Positions 21,065 through 31,138 of a DNA stretch of 64,000 nucleotides are shown one piece after another. The notes beneath the pieces are model-generated. The model was not told the origin of the DNA. It saw nothing but the letters and a program-made list of their open reading frames with translations, and did not search any database. Made by a program: the position numbers and the translations under genes. The stretch is from Bacillus crepusculi (lineage in GTDB: Bacteria > Bacillota > Bacilli > Bacillales > Bacillaceae), in contig NZ_JACXXE010000001.1 in the NCBI RefSeq assembly GCF_014764715.1, positions 124,001 to 188,000 on the forward strand, written 5' to 3'. Every line of letters starts with the position of its first letter. Within the stretch, counting starts at the first letter, position 1.

Positions 21065-21140
21065 TGTAGCTTTAAAACCACTTACTTGGCAGGCCGACTT
21101 CACCGACGGTTGCGAGGAAGATGGGGCTAACATGATTTGG
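21065..21140 (+). promoter_or_regulatory. rpsO mRNA leader, probable S15 autoregulatory site
   Basis: The leader contains complementary stretches such as CTTGGCAGGCCGACTT and CGACGGTTGCGAGG, upstream of the rpsO ribosome binding site GGAGGTG. S15 represses its own mRNA through structured leaders in Bacillus and Geobacillus. Assignment here is by position and base-pairing potential only. Confidence 0.5.
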
Positions 21141-21146
21141 AGGTGA

Positions 21147-21422
<276 letters not shown>

Positions 21423-21426
21423 TCGT

Positions 21427-21453
21427 AAAAAGCGGGAGGATTCCCGCTTTTTT
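21427..21453 (+). terminator. Intrinsic terminator after rpsO
   Basis: AAAAGCGGGA / TCCCGCTTTT with a short loop, followed by TTT, starting five bases after the rpsO stop. Confidence 0.9.
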
Positions 21454-21603
21454 ATCGTATAATCACTAATATTTTATGGTTAAAATGTTGAAAGAATGGC
21501 AAAACCCTTCTACATACAGCTTTCACATTGATATGTGAAAATCATTTTGTTCATAATAAGAAATAACCTAAAATTTTACGACAAGAGAGGAGTTTTTCTC
21601 AGA

Positions 21604-23721
21604 ATGGGACAAGAGAAACATGTCTTCACCATAGACTGGGCTGGACGTCAACTGACAGTTGAAACTGGCCAGCTTGCAAAGCAAGCAAACGGAGCGGTCC
21701 TCGTACGCTACGGAGATACGGCTGTGCTTAGCTCAGCAACAGCTTCTAAGGAACCTAAACCACTTGATTTTTTCCCGCTTACTGTGAACTACGAAGAAAG
21801 ATTATATGCAGTAGGTAAAATTCCTGGTGGCTTCATTAAAAGAGAAGGGCGCCCAAGTGAAAAAGCAATCCTTGCGAGCCGCTTAATTGACAGACCAATT
21901 CGTCCACTATTTGCAGATGGATTTAGAAACGAAGTACAGGTCATTAGTATTGTCATGAGTGTGGATCAAGATTGTTCATCTGAAATGGCTGCAATGTTTG
22001 GCTCATCGTTAGCATTATGCGTGTCTGACATTCCATTTGAGGGACCAATCGCTGGCGTTACAGTAGGGCGAGTTGATGGAAAGCTGATCATCAACCCAAA
22101 TGTTGAACAGCTTGAACAAAGCGACATCAACCTTGTTGTGGCTGGAACAAAGGATGCGATCAACATGGTAGAGGCTGGTGCAGATGAAGTACCAGAAGAA
22201 ACGATGCTTGAAGCGATCATGTATGGCCACCAAGAGATCAAACGCTTAATTGAATTCCAAGAGGAAATTGTCAAGGCAGTCGGTAAAGAAAAAATCGATA
22301 TTCCTTTATATGAAGTGGATCAAACGTTAGCAGACGAAGTAAAAGCACTTGCTGAAGCTGATCTGCTAAAGGCGATTCAAGTACATGAGAAGCATGCGCG
22401 TGAAAATGCGATTAGTGCTGTGAAAAAAGCTGTCGTTGAGAAATTTGAAGAAGAAGAGCGTGACGAAGCGACGATCAAACAAGCGAAGGATGTACTCAAT
22501 AAGCTTGTCAAAAACGAAGTTCGCCGCCTCATCACTGAAGAGAAAGTACGTCCAGATGGACGCGGAGTAGATCAAATCCGGCCACTTTCTTCAGAAGTAG
22601 GACTTCTGCCAAGAACACACGGTTCAGGATTATTTACAAGAGGACAAACACAGGCGCTAAGCATTTGTACATTAGGTGCACTTGGCGATGTACAGATTCT
22701 TGATGGTCTAGGTGTTGAAGAATCTAAACGATTCATGCACCATTACAACTTCCCGCAATTCAGTGTCGGTGAGACAGGCCCAATGCGTGGCCCAGGCCGC
22801 CGTGAAATCGGACATGGTGCACTAGGAGAACGTGCATTAGAGCCAGTGATCCCATCAGAAAAAGATTTCCCTTATACGGTTCGCCTTGTTTCAGAGGTAT
22901 TAGAATCGAATGGATCTACATCACAAGCAAGTATTTGCGCAAGCACACTTGCCATGATGGATGCAGGTGTTCCAATTAAAGCACCAGTTGCAGGGATTGC
23001 AATGGGACTTGTGAAATCTGGTGATTACTACACAGTGCTGACAGACATTCAAGGAATGGAAGATGCACTTGGAGATATGGACTTTAAAGTAGCAGGTACA
23101 TCAAAAGGTGTCACAGCGCTTCAAATGGACATTAAAATCGACGGTCTATCAAAAGACATCTTAGAAGAAGCTCTTCAACAAGCGAAAAAAGGAAGAATGG
23201 AAATCTTAGAGAGCATGCTGTCAACGATTCCAGCTTCTAGAGGAGAATTGTCACGTTATGCACCAAAAATCCTAACGATGAACATCAATCCTGATAAAAT
23301 TCGCGATGTCATTGGACCGAGCGGTAAACAAATCAATAAAATCATTGAAGATACCGGTGTGAAAATTGATATCGAACAAGACGGTACAATCTTTATTTCT
23401 TCTACAGAAGAAGACATGAACCAAAAAGCGAAGAAAATCATTGAAGATCTTGTCAGAGAAGTTGAAGTAGGTCAGCTTTACTTAGGTAAAGTAAAACGCA
23501 TTGAAAAATTCGGTGCTTTCCTTGAAATCTTCAGTGGAAAAGATGGACTTGTTCATATTTCTGAGCTTGCGCTTGAGCGTGTTGGCAAAGTAGAAGATGT
23601 CGTGAAGATTGGCGACGAATTACTCGTCAAAGTCACTGAAATCGATAAACAAGGCCGAGTGAATCTTTCTCGCAAAGCTGTTTTACGTGAAGAAAAGGAA
23701 AAAGAAGAAGAGCAGTCTTAA
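21604..23721 (+). CDS. pnpA: Polynucleotide phosphorylase
   Basis: Phosphorolytic 3'-5' exoribonuclease of RNA turnover. ATG 21604 ([14 protein letters not shown]) follows AGAGAGGAG and gives 705 aa, the B. subtilis length; the in-frame opening at 21535 is not preceded by a site. Two RNase PH domains are present: the first about residues 10-230, the second about 315-545 with the [10 protein letters not shown]-like active site region. An alpha-helical linker lies between them, with KH ([20 protein letters not shown]) and S1 ([21 protein letters not shown]) domains at the C-terminus. Confidence 0.98.
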   Translation: MGQEKHVFTIDWAGRQLTVETGQLAKQANGAVLVRYGDTAVLSSATASKEPKPLDFFPLTVNYEERLYAVGKIPGGFIKREGRPSEKAILASRLIDRPIRPLFADGFRNEVQVISIVMSVDQDCSSEMAAMFGSSLALCVSDIPFEGPIAGVTVGRVDGKLIINPNVEQLEQSDINLVVAGTKDAINMVEAGADEVPEETMLEAIMYGHQEIKRLIEFQEEIVKAVGKEKIDIPLYEVDQTLADEVKALAEADLLKAIQVHEKHARENAISAVKKAVVEKFEEEERDEATIKQAKDVLNKLVKNEVRRLITEEKVRPDGRGVDQIRPLSSEVGLLPRTHGSGLFTRGQTQALSICTLGALGDVQILDGLGVEESKRFMHHYNFPQFSVGETGPMRGPGRREIGHGALGERALEPVIPSEKDFPYTVRLVSEVLESNGSTSQASICASTLAMMDAGVPIKAPVAGIAMGLVKSGDYYTVLTDIQGMEDALGDMDFKVAGTSKGVTALQMDIKIDGLSKDILEEALQQAKKGRMEILESMLSTIPASRGELSRYAPKILTMNINPDKIRDVIGPSGKQINKIIEDTGVKIDIEQDGTIFISSTEEDMNQKAKKIIEDLVREVEVGQLYLGKVKRIEKFGAFLEIFSGKDGLVHISELALERVGKVEDVVKIGDELLVKVTEIDKQGRVNLSRKAVLREEKEKEEEQS

Positions 23722-23743
23722 GTGAGAACAAATAAAATGCGTT

Positions 23744-23780
23744 AGAAGCCAGGTATTCGTGCCAGGCTTCTTTCTTTTCT
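23744..23780 (+). terminator. Intrinsic terminator after pnpA
   Basis: AGAAGCC (23744-23750) pairs with GGCTTCT (23765-23771). Inside it, after an A-A mismatch, GG pairs with CC. A pyrimidine-rich tail TTCTTTTCTT follows. Confidence 0.75.
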
Positions 23781-23847
23781 TACGGGTAACAATAGTTCTA
23801 GCTTGTTTCTCCCCATCATAATTTGTGATAAAGGGGAGGGACAACCA

Positions 23848-24801
23848 TTGAAAAAAACAGTACCAATCATTGTGTTTGTATTTTTACTGCTCGCGTCATA
23901 TCAAACGATGAAGCAGCCGGCTGCTGTCACATATATTGAATCAATGAAAGAGCATGCTGAGGTTGCATCTGTGTCAAAAGATATTTTGTATCAAGAGATT
24001 GAATCGAAGTCTTCTGACTATGAAGTGAAGGCGCAAAATGCTAAGATTGATAAAGTGTGGAAAAAGATGCCTGGCTTAAATGGACAGACTGTCGATATCG
24101 ATGCTTCTTATGAAAAAATGAAGAAACTTGGGACATTCGATGAAAAGCTGCTTGTTTTCAATGAAACAAAACCATCTATTCATTTACATGAACTTGGTGC
24201 TGAGCCCATATATAAAGGGCATCCAGACAAAAAAATGAATGCATTCCTCATCAATGTGGCTTGGGGTGACGAGCATTTAACAAAGATGTTGAATACGCTA
24301 GAAAAGCATCAAGTGAAGGCGACCTTTTTCTTAGAAGGTAAATGGGTGAAAAAGAGCACAGACCTTGCAAAAAAAATCGTGGCAGATGGTCATGAAATTG
24401 GAAATCATTCATACAATCACCCGGATATGCGCACACTGACAAGAGAACGAGCATTAGAGCAGATTACCAAAACAAATCGTCAAATTGAAGAATCCCTTGG
24501 AAAAAAACCGAAATGGTTTGCCCCTCCAAGCGGCAGCTTTAAAGAAGAAACAGTGAAGCTTGCCGCGGAAGAAGGAATGGAAACCATTATGTGGACGGTA
24601 GACACCATTGACTGGCAAAAACCATCACCAGACACTTTACAAAAACGGGTACTTGGGAAAATTCACAATGGGGCGATGATATTAATGCATCCAACAGATG
24701 CAACGGCTAAAAGTCTTGACGCACTTATCACTCAAATTAAGGAAAGAGGATATGAATTAGGAACGGTTTCTGACCTCCTAAGTGAAAAAAGACATCCGTG
24801 A
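23848..24801 (+). CDS. ylxY: YlxY polysaccharide deacetylase-like sporulation protein
   Basis: TTG 23848 follows AAAGGGGAGGG and gives 317 aa; the longer frame from 23803 has no site. A short basic start and a hydrophobic stretch (KKTVPIIVFVFLLLAS) form a signal peptide or N-terminal anchor. The NodB-type deacetylase domain starts near residue 130. In place of the usual TFDDG it reads INVAWGDEHL, so the first metal-binding motif is altered, while HEIGNHSYNHPDM is intact. YlxY proteins are sporulation-associated with no defined activity. The loss of the TFDDG aspartate motif suggests weak or absent deacetylase activity. Confidence 0.9.
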   Translation: MKKTVPIIVFVFLLLASYQTMKQPAAVTYIESMKEHAEVASVSKDILYQEIESKSSDYEVKAQNAKIDKVWKKMPGLNGQTVDIDASYEKMKKLGTFDEKLLVFNETKPSIHLHELGAEPIYKGHPDKKMNAFLINVAWGDEHLTKMLNTLEKHQVKATFFLEGKWVKKSTDLAKKIVADGHEIGNHSYNHPDMRTLTRERALEQITKTNRQIEESLGKKPKWFAPPSGSFKEETVKLAAEEGMETIMWTVDTIDWQKPSPDTLQKRVLGKIHNGAMILMHPTDATAKSLDALITQIKERGYELGTVSDLLSEKRHP

Positions 24802-24834
24802 TGCGATCTGTTTGTTGAATAGGAGGAGCAAAAC

Positions 24835-26067
24835 TTGGTCAAAACGTATACATGCCAAAATGGAGTAAGAATTGTACTTGAAAACAATCCCACAGTAAGA
24901 TCTGTCGCAATTGGCGTCTGGATTGGAACAGGTTCTAGACATGAGACAGCAGAGATGAATGGCATCTCACACTTTTTAGAGCATATGTTCTTTAAAGGAA
25001 CCAAAACGAGATCTGCACGTGATATCGCAGAATCCTTTGACCGCATTGGTGGTCAAGTAAATGCCTTTACGTCAAAAGAATACACTTGCTACTATGCAAA
25101 GGTGCTTGATTCTCATGCTGGTTACGCCCTCGATGTATTAAGTGACATGTTCTTTCACTCCGCTTTTGATGAAGATGAGCTGAAAAAAGAAAAAAATGTA
25201 GTGTATGAAGAAATTAAAATGTATGAGGATACACCTGATGACATCGTTCATGATCTGTTAAGCAAAGCCATATACGGTGATCATTCATTAGGGTACCCTA
25301 TTTTAGGAACGGAAGAAACACTCTCCACCTTTAATGGCGACTCGCTTAGAGCCTATATGGATGAATTCTATACGCCGGATCGCGTTGTCATCTCAGTTGC
25401 AGGAAACGTAAATGATACCTTCATTCACGAGGTTGAAAAATTGTTCGGCTCTTATGAAGGAAAAGGGAAAAAGCAGCCTGTAGAAGCTCCGCAATTTCAT
25501 TATGAAAAGCTCACGCGCAAAAAGGAAACTGAACAGGCGCATCTATGCATGGGCTTTAATGGTCTTCCTGCTGGAGATAAAGACATCTATGACTTAATCG
25601 TCTTAAATAATGTTCTTGGCGGAAGCATGAGCAGCCGTTTGTTCCAAGATGTAAGAGAAGACAAAGGACTTGCTTATTCCGTCTTTAGCTATCACAGTTC
25701 ATTTGCAGATAATGGTATGCTGACGATCTATGGCGGGACTGGAGCGAAGCAGTTAAACCTGCTCTCTGAAACCATCTTACAAACATTAGACGTCTTAAAA
25801 CGTGATGGAATCACGCAGAAAGAGCTTGAAAACTCTAAAGAGCAAATGAAAGGGAACCTCATGCTTAGTCTTGAAAGCACAAACAGCAAGATGAGCCGAA
25901 ATGGTAAAAATGAATTGCTCCTTGGAAAACATCGTACGCTCGATGAAATTATTGATGAAATTAACAACGTCACATTAGATGGCGTGAATAACTTATCTAA
26001 ACGACTCTTTACAGAAGATTATGCGCTCTCGCTTATTAGTCCGACGGGTGATGTTCCTTCTGTATAA
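24835..26067 (+). CDS. mlpA: M16 family zinc protease MlpA (YmxG)
   Basis: Processing-peptidase-like protease of 410 aa. The inverted zinc motif HFLEHMFFKG (HxxEH, residues about 45-54) and the downstream Glu in EEIKMYEDTPDDIVHD are intact. The second M16 domain runs from about residue 170, with NVLGGSMSSRLFQDVREDKGLAYSV. TTG 24835 follows AGGAGGAGC. In B. subtilis the next gene is ymxH. Here a 28 kb biosynthetic locus separates the two. Confidence 0.96.
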   Translation: MVKTYTCQNGVRIVLENNPTVRSVAIGVWIGTGSRHETAEMNGISHFLEHMFFKGTKTRSARDIAESFDRIGGQVNAFTSKEYTCYYAKVLDSHAGYALDVLSDMFFHSAFDEDELKKEKNVVYEEIKMYEDTPDDIVHDLLSKAIYGDHSLGYPILGTEETLSTFNGDSLRAYMDEFYTPDRVVISVAGNVNDTFIHEVEKLFGSYEGKGKKQPVEAPQFHYEKLTRKKETEQAHLCMGFNGLPAGDKDIYDLIVLNNVLGGSMSSRLFQDVREDKGLAYSVFSYHSSFADNGMLTIYGGTGAKQLNLLSETILQTLDVLKRDGITQKELENSKEQMKGNLMLSLESTNSKMSRNGKNELLLGKHRTLDEIIDEINNVTLDGVNNLSKRLFTEDYALSLISPTGDVPSV

Positions 26068-26070
26068 GCG

Positions 26071-26108
26071 AAAAACGGCATGTCTTTTTAAGAGATGCCG
26101 TTTTTTTT
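26071..26108 (+). terminator. Strong intrinsic terminator after mlpA
   Basis: ACGGCATGTCTT and AAGAGATGCCGT pair around a short T loop with one G-G mismatch, followed by eight T. It marks the left border of the inserted locus. Read from the other strand it also has an A/T-rich tail and may serve the minus-strand carrier-protein gene that ends at 26128. Confidence 0.9.
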
Positions 26109-26127
26109 ATGTCCAAAATCATAAAGG

Positions 26128-26391
26128 TTAATCAGCTAATTTGATTTGTAGCTGCTGGACAATTTTAGTGATTGTCGAAAAATTTTCTGTCAATAATTCT
26201 TCATCTGCAAATTGAATATCAAAAACCTCTTCTAGTTCCAAAATGAGAGAAACTGCTTTGATCGAATCGAGACCGTGATTTGTTAACTCTTCGTCTGCAC
26301 CAATAGAAATCTTGCTTTCATCGCCCAAAGAACGCAGGACCAAATCTTTTACTTGACTTGATAGTGAAAGGGCATCCGTCGTTTCATTCAT
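26128..26391 (-). CDS. Free-standing acyl/peptidyl carrier protein 1
   Basis: An 87 aa four-helix carrier protein with the phosphopantetheine motif NHGLDSIKA; the modified serine is residue 43. ATG at 26391 lies 8 bases after AAAGGAG. The upstream TTG at 26397 is only two bases from that site. LELEEVFDIQFADEELLTENFSTI is typical of carrier helix II and III. It is transcribed from its own sigma-A promoter, opposite to the neighbouring kinase gene. With the carrier at 31125 it is a likely substrate for the amino acid:carrier-protein ligase, ATP-grasp, decarboxylase and flavoprotein encoded at 44.7-50.7 kb. Fatty acid synthesis use is unlikely because acpP lies elsewhere in Bacillus. Confidence 0.9.
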   Translation of the reverse strand: MNETTDALSLSSQVKDLVLRSLGDESKISIGADEELTNHGLDSIKAVSLILELEEVFDIQFADEELLTENFSTITKIVQQLQIKLAD

Positions 26392-26436
26392 CTGCAACGC
26401 TCCTTTTTACAAATTTTCTACCATTTACATAAATTA

Positions 26437-26465
26437 ACTATATTAGAACGAAAAAACATTGTAAA
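26437..26465 (-). promoter_or_regulatory. Sigma-A promoter for carrier protein 1
   Basis: On the minus strand TTTACA (26465-26460), a 17-base spacer and TATAGT (26442-26437). The start site should lie near 26430, about 40 bases before the ATG at 26391. Confidence 0.75.
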
Positions 26466-26561
26466 GCAGTTTCTACACAAATAGGAATTGTTGATCATTC
26501 TCTTCAAATGAAATATTTGGTAGAGTGAGAAGAAAAGAGACTGGGAAGGATTGATCAATAG

Positions 26562-27479
26562 ATGAATAAAACAGACCTTGCGCAGCACATTCCCTTATTA
26601 AACGAAGCGGTCTCAATAGACCAGATTGATAAAGGATATTCTCGAGATCAAAAATGGATTGTGACCCTGTCATCAGGTGAAAAATATGTCCTTCGATTCA
26701 CAGAGCATGGCCAATATGAAAAAATAAAGACTCAGTTTGAGTTGCTTTCTCAATTAAGACATCTCGGGGTTCAGTGTGCTGCCCCGATCAATATGGGTTA
26801 CTTAGAAGAAAAACAGTTAGTTTACTATATTTTATCGTTTGTAGAAGGTCAGGAAGCAAAAGAAATCATCACTCAATTCACAGAGGAAGAGCAGTATACT
26901 ATTGGAGTAAGTGCTGGAAAGGATTTAAGAAACATGCATAAATATCCAGCGCCATCGTCCATCGAACCTTGGGAAGATCGTGTGATCAAAAAGCATCATC
27001 GGTATTTAGATGCTTATCGAGCAAGTGGTATTTCCTTAGAAGGGGATGAAGAAATTGCTCAATTTATTGCCAAGCATATAGATGTTGTAAAAGGCAGACC
27101 TAATCAATTTCAGCATGATGATTTTCATTTAGGGAATATTATCATAAAGAAAAATCAATATGCAGGTGTCATTGATTTTAACAATTTTGATTGGGGAGAT
27201 CCCGTACACGATTTTTATAAAGTCGCCCTTTTCAGTAGAGAAACAAGTCATGCCTTTTCGGCTGGTCAAATAAATGGTTATTTTGATGAGAAAGTGCCAG
27301 ATGATTTTTGGCTTCGTTATTCTGTTTATGTCGCAATGAGCATCTTTTCGTCGATTATGTGGGTCATTAAATTCGATCCAGGTCAAATGGATGAGATGAT
27401 TGAAAGACTAGAAAATGTGTTAAAAGATCATGAATATTTTCATCAAATTGAACCGTATTGGTATACACAGTATCGCTAG
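26562..27479 (+). CDS. Aminoglycoside phosphotransferase (APH) family kinase 1
   Basis: A 305 aa eukaryotic-like small-molecule kinase. The catalytic loop is QHDDFHLGNIII (catalytic Asp187, Asn192), and the Mg-binding Asp205 is in VIDFNNFDWGDPVHDF. An N-terminal Lys near residue 41 lies in GEKYVLRF. It is divergent from carrier protein 1 and closed by its own terminator, so it is a separate transcription unit at the edge of the cluster. Likely roles are self-resistance by phosphorylating the product or phosphorylation of a sugar or cyclitol intermediate. The substrate cannot be told from sequence. Confidence 0.85.
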   Translation: MNKTDLAQHIPLLNEAVSIDQIDKGYSRDQKWIVTLSSGEKYVLRFTEHGQYEKIKTQFELLSQLRHLGVQCAAPINMGYLEEKQLVYYILSFVEGQEAKEIITQFTEEEQYTIGVSAGKDLRNMHKYPAPSSIEPWEDRVIKKHHRYLDAYRASGISLEGDEEIAQFIAKHIDVVKGRPNQFQHDDFHLGNIIIKKNQYAGVIDFNNFDWGDPVHDFYKVALFSRETSHAFSAGQINGYFDEKVPDDFWLRYSVYVAMSIFSSIMWVIKFDPGQMDEMIERLENVLKDHEYFHQIEPYWYTQYR

Positions 27480-27504
27480 TCAAGACTGAAATATAGGACA
27501 ATTA

Positions 27505-27534
27505 GGCAGTGATGGAAGTCACTGCCATTTTTAT
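27505..27534 (+). terminator. Intrinsic terminator after kinase 1
   Basis: Perfect arms GGCAGTGA (27505-27512) and TCACTGCC (27519-27526) with a six-base loop, followed by ATTTTTATT. Confidence 0.9.
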
Positions 27535-27555
27535 TATAATGATCCAAATTACACA

Positions 27556-27584
27556 TTGTCATGACTAAAAACATTTTATATAAT
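27556..27584 (+). promoter_or_regulatory. Near-consensus sigma-A promoter of the ABC exporter pair
   Basis: TTGTCA (27556-27561), a 17-base spacer and a perfect TATAAT (27579-27584). The ATG at 27561 lies inside this promoter. The predicted start site near 27591 therefore rules it out as the translation start, leaving TTG 27657 as the best start of the first ABC gene. Confidence 0.9.
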
Positions 27585-27656
27585 CCAAACAAGGATCGAA
27601 AAACTTGTAAAAAAATTCCGTTTTTTGTTGAAAAAGAGCAAAAGGCTGGTGATGGA

Positions 27657-29426
27657 TTGAAACAAAACGATAAGGATTCAAAACAGTTATGGCGTGTTTA
27701 TTTATGGACACTTTCATTCTTAAAACCTTATACAGGTAAAGTCATTCTAGTCATTATGAGCGGTTTCGTTATTACGTTGAGCGAACTCATTATACCTAAA
27801 TTTATTCAATATTTTATTGAGACCATTTTGCCAGCGAAAGACTTTTCAAAAATGAATGGATTATTGCTAGGGCTAACAGGCCTAATTGCAATTGGTATTA
27901 TACTGACTGCCGCACGTAATTTATGGCAAAGAAAATTAATTGAACAAGCCTCAAGAGATTCACAATTTGCTGCCTTCCAGCAAATCCGTCAACTCGGTTT
28001 CTCATACTACGAACAACATTCTGTTAGTGAAACACTCTCCTTTGTTAACACACAAACACGAGCTGTACAAGAAATTTACAGACGATACTTCCCACAATTT
28101 ATCAACCAGACATTATTTATCACCATCTCACTTTACTTTATGATACAAATTTCTATCTTACTCACACTGATCATCATTCCCAGTTTTATTCTCTACTATA
28201 TCTTTGGCCCATGGCTTGAAAAAAAGGCAACCGTCTATGGTAGACAAAGTGCTGAAGGCTTTCGCACGCTACAAACAAAATTATACGAAAGTCTTGCTTC
28301 GATGGAAGAGCTTAGAATATTAGGGTATATGAAATGGGATGTGGAGCGGATTCAAAAACTTCATGAAAAGGTACACCATGATCATGAAAAAAATGTTTTT
28401 TTCGCTTATTTACGAGGAAGCAACCGCCGTCTCACATATTATATTGGCGCTCTTGTTACTTTTGCTGTCGGTATCTATCTTGTGAAAAATGGCCAGCTGA
28501 CAACAGGCGGTTTTGTGGCATATATACTGTATTATTTTTCTGCGATGCATATGCTCACTTCCATTGTCACGCTTTTAACAGAACAACGAATCTTAACCTT
28601 TCAAATTGAACCATTATATCATTTTATGAAAAAAACACCCGATATTAAAGAACCTGAGCAGCCAATCCTGCTTGATCATGTAAAAGGCGATATCGTGTTT
28701 CATGAAGTCCATTTTCACTATCCAAACCATCCCCCTTTATTAAAAGGGATGAATCTACAGATTCGGCGTGGCGAAAAAGTAGCGCTCGTCGGTACGAGCG
28801 GGGGAGGGAAAACCTCACTTCTTAAACTCATTGGCCGCTTTTATGACCCTGCATCTGGGGTCATTACAATTGATGGAATGGATTTGCACCGCTTACCAAC
28901 TAGTCAAATAAGAGGGGCCATGGGGTTTGTCTTTCAAGAAACATTTTTATTCAATATGAGTGTAAAGGACAATATTCGCTTTGGAGATACAAGTCTTTCA
29001 GATCAACAACTCATTGATGCCGCAAAAAAAGCTGATTGCGATTCGTTTATACGAGAACTAGAGCATGGGTATGACACCATACTTGGTGAAAGGGGATTAA
29101 AGCTTTCTGGTGGTCAAAAGCAAAAGATAGCCATTGCTAGACTATTTGCTAAGAATCCAAGCATTGTCTTGCTCGACGAAGCAACAGCATCTCTTGACAG
29201 TGTCAGTGAGCAAAAAGTCCAGCAAGCATTGCATCAAACTTTCAAAGATTCCACTGTCATTGCAATCGCTCATCGGCTATCAACAGTGAAACATTTTGAC
29301 AGAATTATTTTAATAGAAGATGGATGCATTTTAGAGACTGGGCATTTTAACGAATTGATGAGGAAAAAGGGTCATTTTTATCAATTAGCGTCTGACCGAT
29401 CAGAAAAGGAGGCAGGTGTAAAATGA
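27657..29426 (+). CDS. ABC exporter half-transporter 1 (membrane plus ATPase)
   Basis: Type I exporter with fused transmembrane and nucleotide-binding domains. TTG 27657 (LKQNDKDSKQLW) is preceded by GCTGGTGAT and lies downstream of the promoter at 27556, giving 589 aa. Six membrane helices occupy about residues 20-310. The ATPase has Walker A GTSGGGKTS, the signature LSGGQKQKI, Walker B IVLLDEAT and the H-loop AHRLS. ATGA overlap with the next gene implies a heterodimer with half-transporter 2. Most likely it exports the cluster product. Its specificity is unknown, and export of a peptide is an alternative. Confidence 0.9.
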   Translation: MKQNDKDSKQLWRVYLWTLSFLKPYTGKVILVIMSGFVITLSELIIPKFIQYFIETILPAKDFSKMNGLLLGLTGLIAIGIILTAARNLWQRKLIEQASRDSQFAAFQQIRQLGFSYYEQHSVSETLSFVNTQTRAVQEIYRRYFPQFINQTLFITISLYFMIQISILLTLIIIPSFILYYIFGPWLEKKATVYGRQSAEGFRTLQTKLYESLASMEELRILGYMKWDVERIQKLHEKVHHDHEKNVFFAYLRGSNRRLTYYIGALVTFAVGIYLVKNGQLTTGGFVAYILYYFSAMHMLTSIVTLLTEQRILTFQIEPLYHFMKKTPDIKEPEQPILLDHVKGDIVFHEVHFHYPNHPPLLKGMNLQIRRGEKVALVGTSGGGKTSLLKLIGRFYDPASGVITIDGMDLHRLPTSQIRGAMGFVFQETFLFNMSVKDNIRFGDTSLSDQQLIDAAKKADCDSFIRELEHGYDTILGERGLKLSGGQKQKIAIARLFAKNPSIVLLDEATASLDSVSEQKVQQALHQTFKDSTVIAIAHRLSTVKHFDRIILIEDGCILETGHFNELMRKKGHFYQLASDRSEKEAGVK

Positions 29427-31138
29427 AAAAAAACTGGCTGTTTCTTTTGATCGCAAGACAAAAATGGCTGCTCTTCCTCGCTCTTTTATTTGTTTTGATA
29501 GAGGCTACAGCGAATTTAGCAATGATCGGGCTGCAAAAGTGGCTGATTGACGATGTTCTTCTGAGTAATGGCGGTGAACAATTTAACTATATTCTCATGT
29601 TGTTTGCCATTGTCTTCTTCGTATATGTTGTGATGTTTGTCGTTAGCCCATATGTGATGCATAAAAACTATCTTTCTATCCACCATTCATTACAGAAAAA
29701 GATGATGGATCAGCTCCAGCAAGTATCGATGAGAACCTATAAAAAACATCCTGTTAGTTTTTATTTACACAAGCTCAATCAAGATGTAAAGACAGTCGCT
29801 GTCACTGCTGCTTTACATATACCGAAAATTGTCCAAACAATTTTCATGGCTGTTGTTTTATCCGTCATATTACTATCTGTGAGTCCTATTTTATTTTTCC
29901 TGCTTCTTTTTGCAAGCACTTGTTATTTCATTGTTGGTAAAACAATGGCGAAAAAGGCAACCCTCATAGCAAAAGATGTGCAGGAGAGAAAATCAGATTT
30001 ATTTGTGCACGTTGAAGAAGGTATTTCTTCTACAAGAGAGATTGTGGCATTTGACAGGCGCAAATGGGAGATCCATTTGTATGAAAAGCTATTCAACAAA
30101 ATGATGGATAGCGTAATCAAAGAAGGGAAGTTTCAAAATAAGCTTCTTTTTTTGACAGAGCCACTAAAATGGGTAGGCATATTGTCTGTGCTTTTGTTTG
30201 GGACTCATCAAGTAGCAGCGGGGAAAATGTCAATTGGTTTATTTGTCGTCATTTATCAATATGCATCTCAACTAATGAAAAGTTATCAGGAATTATTTCA
30301 GTATGTATTTGAATTTTTCCACCAGCGTGCATCGATTCATCGAATCTCAGAAGTATTGCATGTGGAAAGGGAGGAAAAAGGAACAAAACGTATAGATGAT
30401 GTGGAAGATATGCTGTTTGAAGAGGTTTGTTTCTCTTATGAACAGACAGCAAAGGGAGCTTTAGACAGGCTGAATCTCCATATTCCAAAGGGAAAGAAAG
30501 TCGCCATTGTTGGTGCGAGCGGCAGCGGGAAATCGACCATTTCAAAGTTGGCAGTAGGACTCTATAGATCTGATAGTGGGAGGGTGCTAGTAAATGGAGT
30601 TGATCTAAAAGACATCGAGGCATCTCATTTTTTAAAACGAGTAGCAGTTGTGCCCCAAGAGCCCTATTTTTTCCCGGACTCTATACGAATGAACTTAATC
30701 ATGGGATTAACAGATATTACAGATGAACAGCTTGAACAAGTTTGTGAGATCGCGCAAATTCTTTCCTTCATAAAAGGGCTTGAAAAAGGATTTGATACCG
30801 TGATTGGAGAGAGAGGAATTTCCCTATCAGGCGGACAAAGACAGCGTTTAGCAATCGCCAGAGCTCTTCTAAAACAAGCTGATTTACTTATATTAGATGA
30901 AGCGACATCCGCACTTGATCGGCAGACAGAAAGGAAGGTGCAAAAAGGAATCGACGATGCCAAAGGGGGAAACACCATGCTGGTCATTGCGCACAGGTTA
31001 TCGACCATACAAAATGCAGATATGATTTATGTACTGGAGGACGGTGGAGTTCAAAGCTGCGGCACCCACGAGGAGCTGATGGAAGCCTCCTCGCATTACC
31101 GCTCTTTATTTATGGCACAAGTCATTACAGCGTCTTAG
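29423..31138 (+). CDS. ABC exporter half-transporter 2 (membrane plus ATPase)
   Basis: A 571 aa partner of the preceding half-transporter, translationally coupled through a 4-base overlap and with its own AAAAGGAGG site. The N-terminal half carries about six hydrophobic helices. The ATPase has Walker A GASGSGKST, Q-loop VVPQEPYFF, signature LSGGQRQRL and Walker B LLILDEATSALD. Both ATPase sites of the pair look complete, so it should hydrolyse ATP at two sites. It ends convergently with carrier protein 2, overlapping that gene by 14 bases, and no terminator is visible between them. Confidence 0.9.
   Translation: MKKNWLFLLIARQKWLLFLALLFVLIEATANLAMIGLQKWLIDDVLLSNGGEQFNYILMLFAIVFFVYVVMFVVSPYVMHKNYLSIHHSLQKKMMDQLQQVSMRTYKKHPVSFYLHKLNQDVKTVAVTAALHIPKIVQTIFMAVVLSVILLSVSPILFFLLLFASTCYFIVGKTMAKKATLIAKDVQERKSDLFVHVEEGISSTREIVAFDRRKWEIHLYEKLFNKMMDSVIKEGKFQNKLLFLTEPLKWVGILSVLLFGTHQVAAGKMSIGLFVVIYQYASQLMKSYQELFQYVFEFFHQRASIHRISEVLHVEREEKGTKRIDDVEDMLFEEVCFSYEQTAKGALDRLNLHIPKGKKVAIVGASGSGKSTISKLAVGLYRSDSGRVLVNGVDLKDIEASHFLKRVAVVPQEPYFFPDSIRMNLIMGLTDITDEQLEQVCEIAQILSFIKGLEKGFDTVIGERGISLSGGQRQRLAIARALLKQADLLILDEATSALDRQTERKVQKGIDDAKGGNTMLVIAHRLSTIQNADMIYVLEDGGVQSCGTHEELMEASSHYRSLFMAQVITAS

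Noticed and set aside
27561-27656. N-terminal extension of ABC half-transporter 1 starting at ATG 27561
   Set aside because: The ATG lies inside a near-consensus promoter (TTGTCA 27556-27561, TATAAT 27579-27584), so it would not be transcribed from that promoter. The extension is hydrophilic and lacks a ribosome binding site. TTG 27657 is preferred.
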